Shown: positions 31,301 through 39,725 of the stretch, in pieces | How the letters are laid out: each line of letters opens with the position of its first letter | How positions within the stretch are numbered: position 1 is the first letter of the stretch | Source: Nonomuraea jabiensis | GTDB lineage: Bacteria > Actinomycetota > Actinomycetes > Streptosporangiales > Streptosporangiaceae | Direction of reading: 5' to 3' | DNA length: 64,000 bases | Assembly (NCBI RefSeq): GCF_014204795.1 | Contig: NZ_JACHMB010000001.1 | Span: forward strand, 5,208,001-5,272,000 | Position numbers and translations under genes: made by a program | Notes under the pieces: generated by a model | Told to the model about the DNA's origin: nothing | Seen by the model: only the letters and a program-made list of their open reading frames with translations | Database searches by the model: none

Positions 31301-34300
31301 CTACCGCTCGCTGACCGCCCCACTGGCGGGCCCGGCTGGCGGCTGGCCGGCCGCCTCGCGCGGAGGACCGGCCGACGGCTGGCCGGCCGCCTCGCATGAA
31401 GGCCCGGCCGACGGCTGGTTGGCCGCCCCGCGCGGAGCCCCGGCAGACGGATCGTCGGCGGCCCCGGGTGGCGGATCGTCGGCGGCCTCGGGCGGCGGGT
31501 CGTCGGCGGCCTCGGGCGGCGGGTCGTCGGCGGCGCTGGGTGGTGGGTCGGGGGCCGGTCCGGGCGGTGGGGGGCCGGCTGAGCGGGCGTTCACCTCGTC
31601 GAGGGCGGCGGCGATGCGGGCGCGGGTGTCCTCCGTGAAGTACCAGTCTGCCGGGACCTCGTCCCGCGCCTGGACGAGCAGCGCGCGGGCCTCGTCCAGG
31701 TCGCCCTGGAACAGCGCGACCTGGCCCAGCCCGAGGTGCGCCCACGCCATCGTCTCCGCCGAGCCGTTGCTGCGCGACATCTCGGCGGCGCGCAGGTAGT
31801 CGGCGCGCGCGCCCGTCGCGTCGGCCAGGTGGAGCCGGGCGTCGCCCCGCCGGCACAGGGTTTCAGCGATCTCCGTCTCGGCGCCCAGCTCGGTGGCCAC
31901 CGCCAGCGCCTCGTCGGCGAGGGCGGACGCGGTCGTGAAGTCGCCCTGCGCCTGGTACAGGGAGCCCAGGCCGGACAGCGTCATCACCATGCCCCACCGC
32001 TCCCCGATGGCCCTGAACGCGGCCAGGCTCCGCTCGAAGTTGACCACCGCCTCGGCGTCCCGGCCGACCGACTGCAGCAGGAAGCCGACACCGCCGTAGG
32101 ACAGCGCCTCCTGCCACGGTTGGAGGTCGTCGCCGCGCTCGATGAGCGCGGTGTGGACCTCGTCGTACTCGCCGGGCGGCCCCGTGTAGGCCGAGAGCAG
32201 CATCGGCAGGAACTCCAGCCGCCTCGGCAGGCTGTACGGCGGCAGCAGCTGCCGCGCCTCCTCGAGCAGCGCGCGCAGCTCCTCGTCGATGCCGCCGGTC
32301 CACGCCCTGATGAGTACGCACATGACGTACTCCTCCTCCATGCCCGGCGGATGCCGGAAGCCGAGCGCGGCCAGGAGGTCGGCGGCCAGGTGGGTGCTGG
32401 TGACGCGGTTGCCGCGCATCCACCAGTAGCAGGCGCAGTGGGCGAGCAGCCGCAGCCCCAGCTCCGGCCGGCCGGAGGCGGTCGCCCAGCGGATCGCGGC
32501 GTCGAGCTCGTCGCTCTCCTCGTCGAGCCGGACCAGCCACTCCAGCTGCTCGCGGGTGCGCAGCCGCGGGTCGGCCGTCATGACCAGGTCGAGGCAGTAG
32601 CGGGCGTGCGCCTCGGAGATCGACTCGGCCTCGCCCGACTCCGCCAGCCGTTCCGCGCAGAACGCCCTGATCGTCTCCAGCATCCGGAAACGGCCGCCTG
32701 CGAACTCCACCAGCGACTTTTCCGCCAGCGAGAAGAGCACGTCCTCGGGCAGCCCGCACACCTGCTCGGCCGCCTCCGGCCGGGCCCCGCCGACGAACAC
32801 GCTCAGCCGCCTGGCCAGCCGCTGTTCGCTCTCGTCCAGCAGGTCCCAGCTCCACGCGACGACGGCGTGCAGCGTCTGGTGCCGGGGCAGCGCCGTACGG
32901 CTGCCCCTGGTCAGCAGCCCGAACCGGTCGTCGAGCCGGGCCGCCACGTCGGCCACCGGCAGGGTGCGCAGCCGCGCCGCGGCCAGCTCGATGGCCAGCG
33001 GCAGCCCGTCGAGCGCCCGGCAGATGCGTACGACCGCGGCGGCGTTGCCCGCGTCGACGGCGAAACCCGGCCGGACGGCGGCGGCGCGGTCGGCGAACAG
33101 CCGGACCGCCGGATAGTCCAGGGGCTGGCCGGCCTCGGGCGGCGGCAGCCGCAGCGGCGCCACGGGCAGGATCGACTCGCCGGTGATGCCGAGCGCCTCG
33201 CGCCCGGTCACCAGCACGCGCAGCTCGGGGCAGGAGGCCAGCAGCAGGTCGGCCAGGTCGGCGGTGGCCGCGACGACGTGTTCGCAGTTGTCCAGGACCA
33301 GGAGCAGCCGCCGGCCGGCCAGCGCGGTGACGAGCCTGGTGGCCGGGTCCACGGTGAGCCGGTCGGGGGTGGGCGGGGCGTCGCGGATGTCCAGGGCGGA
33401 CAGGACGGCCCCCGGCACGCCGGCGTCCTCGGAGACCGGCGCGAGCCCCACGAAGCAGACGTCGCCGGGCTCCTGCGCGGCCGCCTCGGTCGCCAGCCGC
33501 GTCTTGCCCGCGCCGCCGGGCCCGATCAGCGTGACGAGCCGGTTGGCCCGTAGCCTGGCGGCCACCTCCTCGATCTCCTCGGCCCTGCCGACGAAGCTGG
33601 TGAGCTGGGCGCGCAGGCCCTGCCGCCGCCGGGCCGCGGGGGCGGCGTCGGGGGCGGCGGCGCCGAGCGCCGGGTCGGCCCTGAGCACGGCCAGGTGGGC
33701 GGCGGCCAGCTCGGCCCCCGGCTCGACGCCCAGCTCCTCGTCCAGGGTCTTCCTGGCCTCGTCGTAGACGGTCAGCGCCTCGGCCTGGCGGCCGCTGCCG
33801 TAGAGGGCGCGCATGAGCTGGGCGCGCAGCCGCTCGCGCAGCGGGTGGGCGGCGGTGAGCTGGCTCAGCTCGGCGACCAGCTCGCGATGTCGGCCCAGGT
33901 CGAGGTCGGCCTGCACGCGGTCCTCGGTGGCGGCCAGCCGCAGCTCGGCCAGCGCCGCCGCGGCGGCCTCGGCGTGCGGGGCGTCGGAGAGCGGCGCGCC
34001 CCGCCACATCTCCAGCGCCTCGCGCAGGAGCGCGGCCGCCCGGCCGGGGTCGCCGGAGGCCAGGGCCTGCCTGCCCTGCTGCGCCAGCAGCTCGAACCTG
34101 CGCGCGTCCACGTCCTGAGGGTCGGCCACCAGCCGGTATCCCGCCGGATGGAACTCCACCAGGTCCCTGCCCAGCGCCCGGCGCAGCCTTGAGACCTGCG
34201 ACTGCAGCGCGTTGGCCACGCCCTCGGGCGGCCTCGGGCCGTACATGCCGGCCACGAGCTGCTCGCCGCCGACGATGCGGCCGGCGTGCAGGGCGAGCAG

Positions 34301-34393
34301 CGTCAGCAGCGCGCGCACCCGGGGACCGCCGAGCGCGACCGGCTCGCCGTCCTCGCCCAGCACGGTGGTGGGCCCGAGGATCTGGAAGCGCAT
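31301..34393 (-). CDS. AfsR/SARP-family regulator with NB-ARC domain and low-complexity tail
   Basis: 1030 residues. OmpR-like DNA-binding domain (1-95), bacterial transcriptional activator domain (about 98-240), then a STAND ATPase with P-loop GPGGAGKT at 291-298, Walker B LLLVLDNCEHVV, LVTGREALGI and DGLPLAIELAAARL. A helical TPR-like region follows. The last 90 or so residues are a Pro/Ala/Asp/Gly-rich tail built from repeats such as AADDPPPE, encoded at about 31309-31575. Family members activate secondary metabolism or efflux genes. It is probably in an operon with the MFS exporter downstream. Confidence 0.88.
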   Translation of the reverse strand: MRFQILGPTTVLGEDGEPVALGGPRVRALLTLLALHAGRIVGGEQLVAGMYGPRPPEGVANALQSQVSRLRRALGRDLVEFHPAGYRLVADPQDVDARRFELLAQQGRQALASGDPGRAAALLREALEMWRGAPLSDAPHAEAAAAALAELRLAATEDRVQADLDLGRHRELVAELSQLTAAHPLRERLRAQLMRALYGSGRQAEALTVYDEARKTLDEELGVEPGAELAAAHLAVLRADPALGAAAPDAAPAARRRQGLRAQLTSFVGRAEEIEEVAARLRANRLVTLIGPGGAGKTRLATEAAAQEPGDVCFVGLAPVSEDAGVPGAVLSALDIRDAPPTPDRLTVDPATRLVTALAGRRLLLVLDNCEHVVAATADLADLLLASCPELRVLVTGREALGITGESILPVAPLRLPPPEAGQPLDYPAVRLFADRAAAVRPGFAVDAGNAAAVVRICRALDGLPLAIELAAARLRTLPVADVAARLDDRFGLLTRGSRTALPRHQTLHAVVAWSWDLLDESEQRLARRLSVFVGGARPEAAEQVCGLPEDVLFSLAEKSLVEFAGGRFRMLETIRAFCAERLAESGEAESISEAHARYCLDLVMTADPRLRTREQLEWLVRLDEESDELDAAIRWATASGRPELGLRLLAHCACYWWMRGNRVTSTHLAADLLAALGFRHPPGMEEEYVMCVLIRAWTGGIDEELRALLEEARQLLPPYSLPRRLEFLPMLLSAYTGPPGEYDEVHTALIERGDDLQPWQEALSYGGVGFLLQSVGRDAEAVVNFERSLAAFRAIGERWGMVMTLSGLGSLYQAQGDFTTASALADEALAVATELGAETEIAETLCRRGDARLHLADATGARADYLRAAEMSRSNGSAETMAWAHLGLGQVALFQGDLDEARALLVQARDEVPADWYFTEDTRARIAAALDEVNARSAGPPPPGPAPDPPPSAADDPPPEAADDPPPEAADDPPPGAADDPSAGAPRGAANQPSAGPSCEAAGQPSAGPPREAAGQPPAGPASGAVSER
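31309..31550 (-). repeat. Two adjacent tandem-repeat families in the regulator tail
   Basis: A 24-base period (encoding AADDPPP-E/G) covers roughly 31451-31546. A 36-base period (encoding PSAGPP-REAAGQ-like units) covers roughly 31320-31450. Both keep the reading frame and give a Pro-rich disordered tail of likely variable length. Confidence 0.7.
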
Positions 34394-34400
34394 GCGTCGA

Positions 34401-35147
34401 TTATCGCGGTTGCGGCAGCAGCGCGGTGATCTCCGCGTAGGTCGGCAGCGCGGGGGCCTGCCTGCCCCGGGCGGCGGACAGCGCCGCGACCGCCCCGTGG
34501 AGCGCGGCCCGGTACAGCAGCGACCCGGTGCTCACCCTGGCCACGCCGGCCTCGGCGAGCTCGGCGAGCGTGGGGCCGTCCGGTTGGTAGAGGACGTTGA
34601 GGGGGAGCGGCGTGCTGGCGGCCACCTCGGCGATCTCGCGCGGATCGCTCATGCCGGGCACGAAGATCCCGTCGGCGTGGCCGTAGGCGGCCACCCGTTC
34701 GCGCGTGTCGCCGGTCTTCAGCCAGTACGTGTCCGTACGGGCGTTGACGAACACGCCGTGGCCCTTGGCCGCCTCGATGATCCGCTGGTGCAGCCCGATC
34801 GGGCGCAGCGTGCCGTCGGGGCGGCCGTCCTCCAGGTTCACCCCTGCCACTCCGAGCGCCGCGAGGCCCGCGACCAGGTCGGACACCTCGGCGGGGTCGT
34901 CGCTGAAGCCGCCCTCGATGTCGACGGTGACCATGACGCCCAGATCCTTGATCGATTCGGCCAGCTCGATGGTCTCCGCCCTGGTGGCGCCGGCCGCGTC
35001 CGGTCTGCCGTACGCGGCGGCCACGCCGAGGCTGGTCGTGCCGATCGCCGGGAAGCCCTCCCGGGCCAGGAGGGCGGCCGAGCCGTAGTCCCAGGCGTTC
35101 GGCAGCAGCAGGGGGTCGCCGGGGCGGTGCAGGTCGTGGAAGTTCAT
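34401..35147 (-). CDS. Isocitrate lyase/PEP mutase superfamily protein
   Basis: 248 residues, ATG in an ATGA overlap with the P450 gene. Motifs: LLPNAWDYGSAALLAREGFPAIGTTS, VTVDIEGGFSDDPAEV (Mg-binding acidic strand), GVNLEDG and VNARTDTYWL. This is the PEP mutase/oxaloacetate hydrolase-like subgroup. It probably cleaves or rearranges a small alpha-keto acid or phosphonate in the cytosol; the exact reaction is not predictable. The lyase Cys motif KKCGH is absent, so it is not isocitrate lyase. Confidence 0.85.
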   Translation of the reverse strand: MNFHDLHRPGDPLLLPNAWDYGSAALLAREGFPAIGTTSLGVAAAYGRPDAAGATRAETIELAESIKDLGVMVTVDIEGGFSDDPAEVSDLVAGLAALGVAGVNLEDGRPDGTLRPIGLHQRIIEAAKGHGVFVNARTDTYWLKTGDTRERVAAYGHADGIFVPGMSDPREIAEVAASTPLPLNVLYQPDGPTLAELAEAGVARVSTGSLLYRAALHGAVAALSAARGRQAPALPTYAEITALLPQPR

Positions 35148-35899
35148 GAGCGGCTCGCGTCGAGAAGGGCTTCGAGCACGCCCGCGGCCAGCGCGAGCGC
35201 GTGGGCGGGCCCGGGGCAGGGGCGCACGCCGTGGCCGAAGGTCAGATGGGGGGTACGGCCGCGCGAGAGGTCGAACCGGTCGGGATCGGCGAACACGTCA
35301 GGGTCGCGGTTGGCCGACACCAGGTCGATGGTCACCTCGTCGCCGGTCCGCGTGTCGAGCCTGCGGGTGGCCTTGAGCGGCGGGTCCTGCCTGAGCGTCT
35401 CGTGCAGCAGCGCCTCGGGGTCGTCTCCGGGTACGGCGTGCCGGAGGGTGTTCTCGATGAGCGCCTCCGTGGCGGAGTGCCCCTGCAGCAGCAGGGTGAT
35501 CTCCGGGATCGTGGCCTGTCCGAGCAGTTCGGCGACGGCGGCGTCGGCCTTCGGGCTCTCCTCGCCGGACAGGTAGCCGGTCGCGGCGGCGGCCACCGCG
35601 CTCGTGTCCTTCACGCCCAGCGCGGCGCCGAGCACGGCCGTGGGGACGCCCCGCCAGTCGCTGCCCCGCTCCAGCGTCATGGCCCTGGCCGCCGTTCTCA
35701 GCTCGGCGGGGTCGAGGGCGGCCAGCCGCTCCTCCAGCAGGCGGCGCCGCCCGGCGTGCGTCTCTCCGGTGCTGAACCTCGACACCTGGGCGCGCAGCCA
35801 GGCCAGCGTGCCCTCCTCGGCGTCCTGTCGTACGGGAGGCGGCACGTACCTCGGGTCGGCGAGCACCGCCTCAGCGGCCGCGTGGCGTGTGATGAGCAT
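35144..35899 (-). CDS. Compact cytochrome P450-like protein
   Basis: 251 residues against about 400 for a normal P450. The heme-binding loop FGHGVRPCPGPAHALAL (FGxGxRxCxG) and the K-helix ETLR (ExxR) are present. The I-helix region is reduced (LLLQGHSATEALIENTL, without the usual A/G-G-x-D/E-T-T). The N-terminal substrate-recognition part is much shortened. It starts with MLITRHAAAEAVLADPRYVPPP, the usual P450 distal motif, so this appears to be a naturally compact form and not a broken gene. It is coupled to the PEP mutase-like gene by ATGA. Confidence 0.75.
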   Translation of the reverse strand: MLITRHAAAEAVLADPRYVPPPVRQDAEEGTLAWLRAQVSRFSTGETHAGRRRLLEERLAALDPAELRTAARAMTLERGSDWRGVPTAVLGAALGVKDTSAVAAAATGYLSGEESPKADAAVAELLGQATIPEITLLLQGHSATEALIENTLRHAVPGDDPEALLHETLRQDPPLKATRRLDTRTGDEVTIDLVSANRDPDVFADPDRFDLSRGRTPHLTFGHGVRPCPGPAHALALAAGVLEALLDASRS

Positions 35900-35950
35900 G
35901 GTTCCACGCTAGAACGGCGTCATTTCGTCGCGGGTCGAAGGGTGGGGGCA

Positions 35951-36622
35951 TCAGGCCGCCAGGCGGTCGGACCGCTCGGGGCGTTCGGGCCGGGCCGGAA
36001 CGGGCTGGGTGCGCACGGCGGGCCGCTTCGCGACCGCCGCCAGCGCCATGGCGACGAGCAGCGCCATCTCGGCCAGCACCACGCCCCGCTCCAGCGGGCC
36101 GTAGTAGCCGGCGCCGCCGATCAGCGGCGAGGTGATCGAGGCCGGGTGGGCCGCCAGGTAGAAGGCCAGCATGGCCGCGGAGGTCACGCTCAGGGCCCGG
36201 ACCGCGTTCCACCGGGGCGCCGCCGCCCGGCCCCTGGCCAGGGTCCAGCCGGCGACCGGCAGCGAGGTGAACACGACGGCCGCCGCCCACCGGTGGATCT
36301 CGCCGGTCAGGGAGCCGATCTGCGAGTCGCCGGGGTCCGTGGGGAAGATGGCGCTCATCATCAGCCCCGCCGCCCCCGCCACCAGCAGCACCCTGGTGGC
36401 CGCGGTGCGCGCCGGGTCGCTCGCCGCCAGCCCGTACGCCAGACACAGGCACGCCCCGGCCAGTGCCAGCATCCCCACGAGGACGGGCACGAGCCCGCCG
36501 GAGACCAGCGCGTAGTCGCTGAGCAGCGGCTGCGTCGGCAGGGCGACCTGCGCGTACGCCAGCGCGCACGCGGACACCACCGTGCCGCAGACAGCGCCCC
36601 AGGCGCTTTGGAGTGGGGTCAT
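35951..36622 (-). CDS. DUF998-family membrane protein
   Basis: 223 residues with about six membrane segments: VVSACALAYAQVALPTQPLLSDYALV, ALAGACLCLAYGL, VLLVAGAAGLMMSAIFPTDPGDSQ, and others. MSAIFPTDPG followed by EIHRWAAAVVF is the DUF998 pattern. Function unknown. Its ATG overlaps the GT4 stop by 4 bases, so it is co-translated with the glycosyltransferase and may act at the same membrane step. Confidence 0.8.
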   Translation of the reverse strand: MTPLQSAWGAVCGTVVSACALAYAQVALPTQPLLSDYALVSGGLVPVLVGMLALAGACLCLAYGLAASDPARTAATRVLLVAGAAGLMMSAIFPTDPGDSQIGSLTGEIHRWAAAVVFTSLPVAGWTLARGRAAAPRWNAVRALSVTSAAMLAFYLAAHPASITSPLIGGAGYYGPLERGVVLAEMALLVAMALAAVAKRPAVRTQPVPARPERPERSDRLAA

Positions 36623-37836
36623 CGGGCCACCTCATCGTAGATCTGCTCGAACCGGGCCAGCGACGACCGGTCGTCGTGGGTGAGCGCCAGCTCCCTGCTG
36701 CTCTTGCCGAACCGGGCCCGCAGGTCCTCGTCGGTGAGGATGCTCGTCAGGTGCCTGGCCAGGGAGATCACGTCGCCCGGCTGGAACAGGTAGCCGTTCT
36801 CGTCCACCAGGTGCGGCAGCGCCATCGCGTCGGCGGCCACCACGGGCAGCCCCATGGCCATGGCCTCCAGCGTGGCGATGCTCTGCAGCTCGGCGATGCC
36901 CGGCATGGCGAACACGTCGGCGGCGGCGAACGTCTGGGGCATGAGCTCGTCGGGCACGAAGCCGAGGAAGAAGACCCGCTCGCCGACGCCGATGCGGGCG
37001 GCCAGGCGCTCCAGCTCCGCCCGCTGGTTGCCGCGGCCGACGAACACCGCCTGGGCGTCGGTCTGGTTCAGCACGAGCGGCAGCGCGCGGACGATCTCGT
37101 CCAGACGCTTCTCCTCGTCCAGGCGGCCGACGAACAGGATGGTGGGCCGGTCGGGCAGGTCGAACAGCTTGCGCGCCCACGCCTTGGGCTCGGCGCGCGG
37201 GTGGAACCTGGTCAGGTCGATCCCGCAGGAGACCGCCTCGACCTCGCGGCCGAAGCCCTGGTCGGCCAGCAGCTTGGCGGCCAGCGGGGTCGGGGTGGTG
37301 ACGCGGTCGGCGCGGTTGAAGATCCGGCTGAAGTCGCGCCACGCGAGCCGGCCGGCCTTGGCCCGCAGCCGCTCGGGGATGTGGCAGAACTGGAAGAGGT
37401 TGTCGGGCATGAAGTGGTTGGTGGCCACGATGGGCACGTTCGCGCGCCGGGCGGCGGCGATGGCGGCCCTGCCGACCACGAAGTGGCCCTGGGCGTGCAG
37501 CACGTCGGGACGGATGCCGGCGATCAGCCGGTCGAGCCTGGTCGGCACCGTGAACCGCATCGTGGGGTGGACCGGGATCGGTGCGGAGCGCAGGCGGTGC
37601 ACGATCACGTCGTCCACGACGTCGGCGGTGGGCGGGCCCACCTCCGACTGGCAGACCACGTGCACCTCGTTGCCGCGCGCGGCCAGGCCGGTGGCCAGGC
37701 GGTGGGTGAAGTAGGCGGCGCCGTTGACGTCAGGCGGGTAGGTGTCGGTCGAGATCAGGATCCGGCGGGGCCGTTCGGGGGCGGGGGTGGGGGCGGTCTC
37801 GGCGATCTGGGGGAGAGAACGCAGGGGCATGGCCAT
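36619..37836 (-). CDS. GT4-family glycosyltransferase
   Basis: 405 residues, ATG 37836 with GGAG at 8-base spacing. GT-B fold: the N-terminal domain holds ILISTDTYPPDVNGAAYFTHRLATGLAARGNEVHVV. The C-terminal nucleotide-sugar domain holds ILFVGRLDEEKRLDEIVRA and MPGIAELQSIATLEAMAMGLPVVAADA, a variant of the EX7E motif. This resembles actinobacterial mannosyltransferases acting on phosphatidylinositol or diacylglycerol lipids. It probably transfers mannose or glucose to a membrane lipid at the cytoplasmic face. Coupled to the DUF998 gene. Confidence 0.85.
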   Translation of the reverse strand: MAMPLRSLPQIAETAPTPAPERPRRILISTDTYPPDVNGAAYFTHRLATGLAARGNEVHVVCQSEVGPPTADVVDDVIVHRLRSAPIPVHPTMRFTVPTRLDRLIAGIRPDVLHAQGHFVVGRAAIAAARRANVPIVATNHFMPDNLFQFCHIPERLRAKAGRLAWRDFSRIFNRADRVTTPTPLAAKLLADQGFGREVEAVSCGIDLTRFHPRAEPKAWARKLFDLPDRPTILFVGRLDEEKRLDEIVRALPLVLNQTDAQAVFVGRGNQRAELERLAARIGVGERVFFLGFVPDELMPQTFAAADVFAMPGIAELQSIATLEAMAMGLPVVAADAMALPHLVDENGYLFQPGDVISLARHLTSILTDEDLRARFGKSSRELALTHDDRSSLARFEQIYDEVAR

Positions 37837-37852
37837 GGAAATGACTCCGGTT

Positions 37853-38680
37853 TCACAAAGGGGAATGAGTCGGGGGATTGTTGCGGGACTCCAGCGGGCT
37901 GGTGCGGGCCAGCGCGACGGTCCCGGCCGCGGTCAGGAGCGCCGCCGCGACCGGCAGGACGCCGGTCGGCACCGGCTCGCCGAGCAGCAGCGCGCCGAAC
38001 GCCACCGCGGTCAGCGGGTCGGCGATCTGGAGCGAGGCGAACGAGACGCCGAAGTGCCCGACCGCGTACGCCCGCTGGAGCATCACCAGCGCCAGCAGCA
38101 GGGGCACCGGCAGCGCCAGCACGTACCACCAGTTCCAGGTGCCGTCCAGCAGCACGCGCATGAGCGTGGCCGTCGCGCCGTAGAGCACGCCCGAGCTGGT
38201 GGCGAGCAGGGCGGCCCGGCCCGCCGGCGAGGCCACCCGCGAGGCGGCCCACAGCAGGACCGCCGCGACTCCGGCCACGCCGAGCAGCGTGAGCACCCCG
38301 TTCGGGCTGAGGTAGGTGGGACCTTCGGAATCGGGGACCAGCAGGACGAGCCCGACCAGTCCGCCCGCCACCACGCCCGCGGCCGCCAGCTCCTTGGGGG
38401 AGGGCTTGCGGCCGTGCAGCGTGGCGGTGATGGGCAGGGCGAACAGCAGGCTGGCCACGCCCATCGGCTGGACGATGGTCAGCGGCCCGAGTCCGAGTGC
38501 GACGATGTGCAGGCCACCACCTGTCAGAATGGACGCGCCGCCGAGTAGCCAGCGCGGCTTCCGCAGCAGGGCGAGCAGCCCGGGCTTGGCCGACCCGGCT
38601 GCCTCGAACTGCTGGAGAGCGGCTCCGAGCGCGAAGAACAGCGAACCGACCAGGGCGATCACCGCGGCCAGCACAGTCAT
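37853..38680 (-). CDS. DMT-superfamily (EamA-like) transporter
   Basis: 275 residues with about 9-10 hydrophobic segments and an AGGAGT Shine-Dalgarno. SLFFALGAALQQFEA and GPLTIVQPMGVASLLFALPI resemble EamA/NIPA-type DMT proteins; the second half repeats the fold (FASLQIADPLTAVAFGALLLGE). Substrate unknown. It ends 17 bases before the glycosyltransferase start in the same orientation. Confidence 0.8.
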   Translation of the reverse strand: MTVLAAVIALVGSLFFALGAALQQFEAAGSAKPGLLALLRKPRWLLGGASILTGGGLHIVALGLGPLTIVQPMGVASLLFALPITATLHGRKPSPKELAAAGVVAGGLVGLVLLVPDSEGPTYLSPNGVLTLLGVAGVAAVLLWAASRVASPAGRAALLATSSGVLYGATATLMRVLLDGTWNWWYVLALPVPLLLALVMLQRAYAVGHFGVSFASLQIADPLTAVAFGALLLGEPVPTGVLPVAAALLTAAGTVALARTSPLESRNNPPTHSPL

Positions 38681-38717
38681 TTCGCACTCCTTTCAGACGG
38701 ATGGTTGCCAGACAGGG

Positions 38718-39335
38718 TCAAACGGACGTGTCCGCGGGAAGTCGTTCGGGGGAAGCCTGGATGGCGCGTCGCTTCCTGAGCCATCTCACGAGCTCGACGA
38801 GCCCGGTGATGGACACCGCGATGCCCAGGCCGAGGAGCAGGCCCTTGATCGGGTCGTTCTCGAAGGCCATGCCGCCGAAGAAGCCGATCAGCCCCGAGTA
38901 CACCGCCCACGAGCTCGCCGCGATCGCGTCGAAGAACGTGAACGAGCGCAGCGGATGCCGTACGGCGCCCATGGTCAGCGTGGTCGCGGTGCGCCCGCCG
39001 GGGATGTACCTGGCCACCACGAGGACGAGGCCGCCCCGCTCGGCCAGCGTGTCGCGCGCCCAGACGAACGCCTTCTTCTCCCGCAGCCTGCCTGCCGACC
39101 TGTTGCCGATCAGGTAGGAGATGTGGTCACCGGCGAAGGCGCCCAGGGCGGCCGCCACGATGACCAGGGCCAGGTTCGTCTCGCCGGAGGCGGCGAACAC
39201 CGCGGCGGTGATCACTGACGTCTCGGCCGGCACGATCGGGAAGAACCCGTCGAGCAGCGCGAGCCCGAACAGCGCCGCGTATAACCAAGGTGAGGTCATC
39301 ACCTGCTGGACCAGGTCGAGAATGGCGTGCGACAT
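38718..39335 (-). CDS. DedA-family membrane protein
   Basis: 205 residues. SNARE-associated/DedA motifs: LFGLALLDGFFPIVPAETSVI, GDHISYLIGNRSAGRL, ARYIPGGRTATTL (the conserved F/Y-x-R-x(I/P)PG) and SWAVYSGLIGFFGG. DedA proteins take part in lipid flipping and membrane homeostasis and are usually proton-dependent. It lies divergent from the histidine kinase. Confidence 0.9.
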   Translation of the reverse strand: MSHAILDLVQQVMTSPWLYAALFGLALLDGFFPIVPAETSVITAAVFAASGETNLALVIVAAALGAFAGDHISYLIGNRSAGRLREKKAFVWARDTLAERGGLVLVVARYIPGGRTATTLTMGAVRHPLRSFTFFDAIAASSWAVYSGLIGFFGGMAFENDPIKGLLLGLGIAVSITGLVELVRWLRKRRAIQASPERLPADTSV

Positions 39336-39510
39336 GAGTGTTCACTCCGATCGTTAGGGCACCCACACAGCGTGGCTGCGTGGCACGGCCGGGGACATCG
39401 GGGATGCCCCGGGTCGGACGCGGACCCATCCCTTATGCGGATCAGGGCCGGTACCCCATGAAGGTAGAAACTCCGCAGGTCACGGCACATCGGACGATCG
39501 GCACGCACAG

Positions 39511-39530
39511 CCCCCTACTTTCGTCGGGGG
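39511..39530. promoter_or_regulatory. Inverted repeat CCCC-CTACTTTCGTCG-GGGG, copy 1
   Basis: CCCCC / GGGGG arms around TACTTTCGTC. The core word ACTTTCGTC recurs in copy 2 about 140 bases away, so the pair looks like a duplicated regulator site and not two chance terminators. Confidence 0.5.
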
Positions 39531-39649
39531 CCCGGTTCCGACCTCCGGGTGACACCATCGATCAAACCGGTTTCCGCAGGCTGAAACAGGAGTGGAGGTA
39601 TGTGCTTTCGGGGTGGGGCTAGCTCTACCGCGACAGGGGGCGCCGCCCT

Positions 39650-39669
39650 ACCCTGACTTTCGTCAGGGT
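39650..39669. promoter_or_regulatory. Inverted repeat ACCCTGAC-TTTC-GTCAGGGT, copy 2
   Basis: A perfect 8-base stem (39650-39657 / 39662-39669) with TTTC loop, 56 bases before the GTG of the histidine kinase gene. It shares GACTTTCGTC with copy 1. A NarL-type response regulator site controlling the kinase gene is plausible. Confidence 0.55.
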
Positions 39670-39725
39670 CGCCGGCTGACTTCCGGCGGCAGCCGCGGGC
39701 GCGGGAGGCGGCTACCGTCGGTGCG

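Larger units (their letters stand above)
39336..39725. promoter_or_regulatory. 390-base divergent region between dedA and the histidine kinase gene
   Basis: No gene is seen. It contains two related inverted repeats listed separately (39511-39530 and 39650-39669) and further GC-rich palindromes. It probably carries both promoters. Confidence 0.5.

Noticed and set aside
31309..31575. Short regular repeats suggesting a CRISPR array
   Set aside because: The periods are 24 and 36 bases with no unique spacers, and they keep the frame of the AfsR-type regulator; this is a coding tandem repeat.
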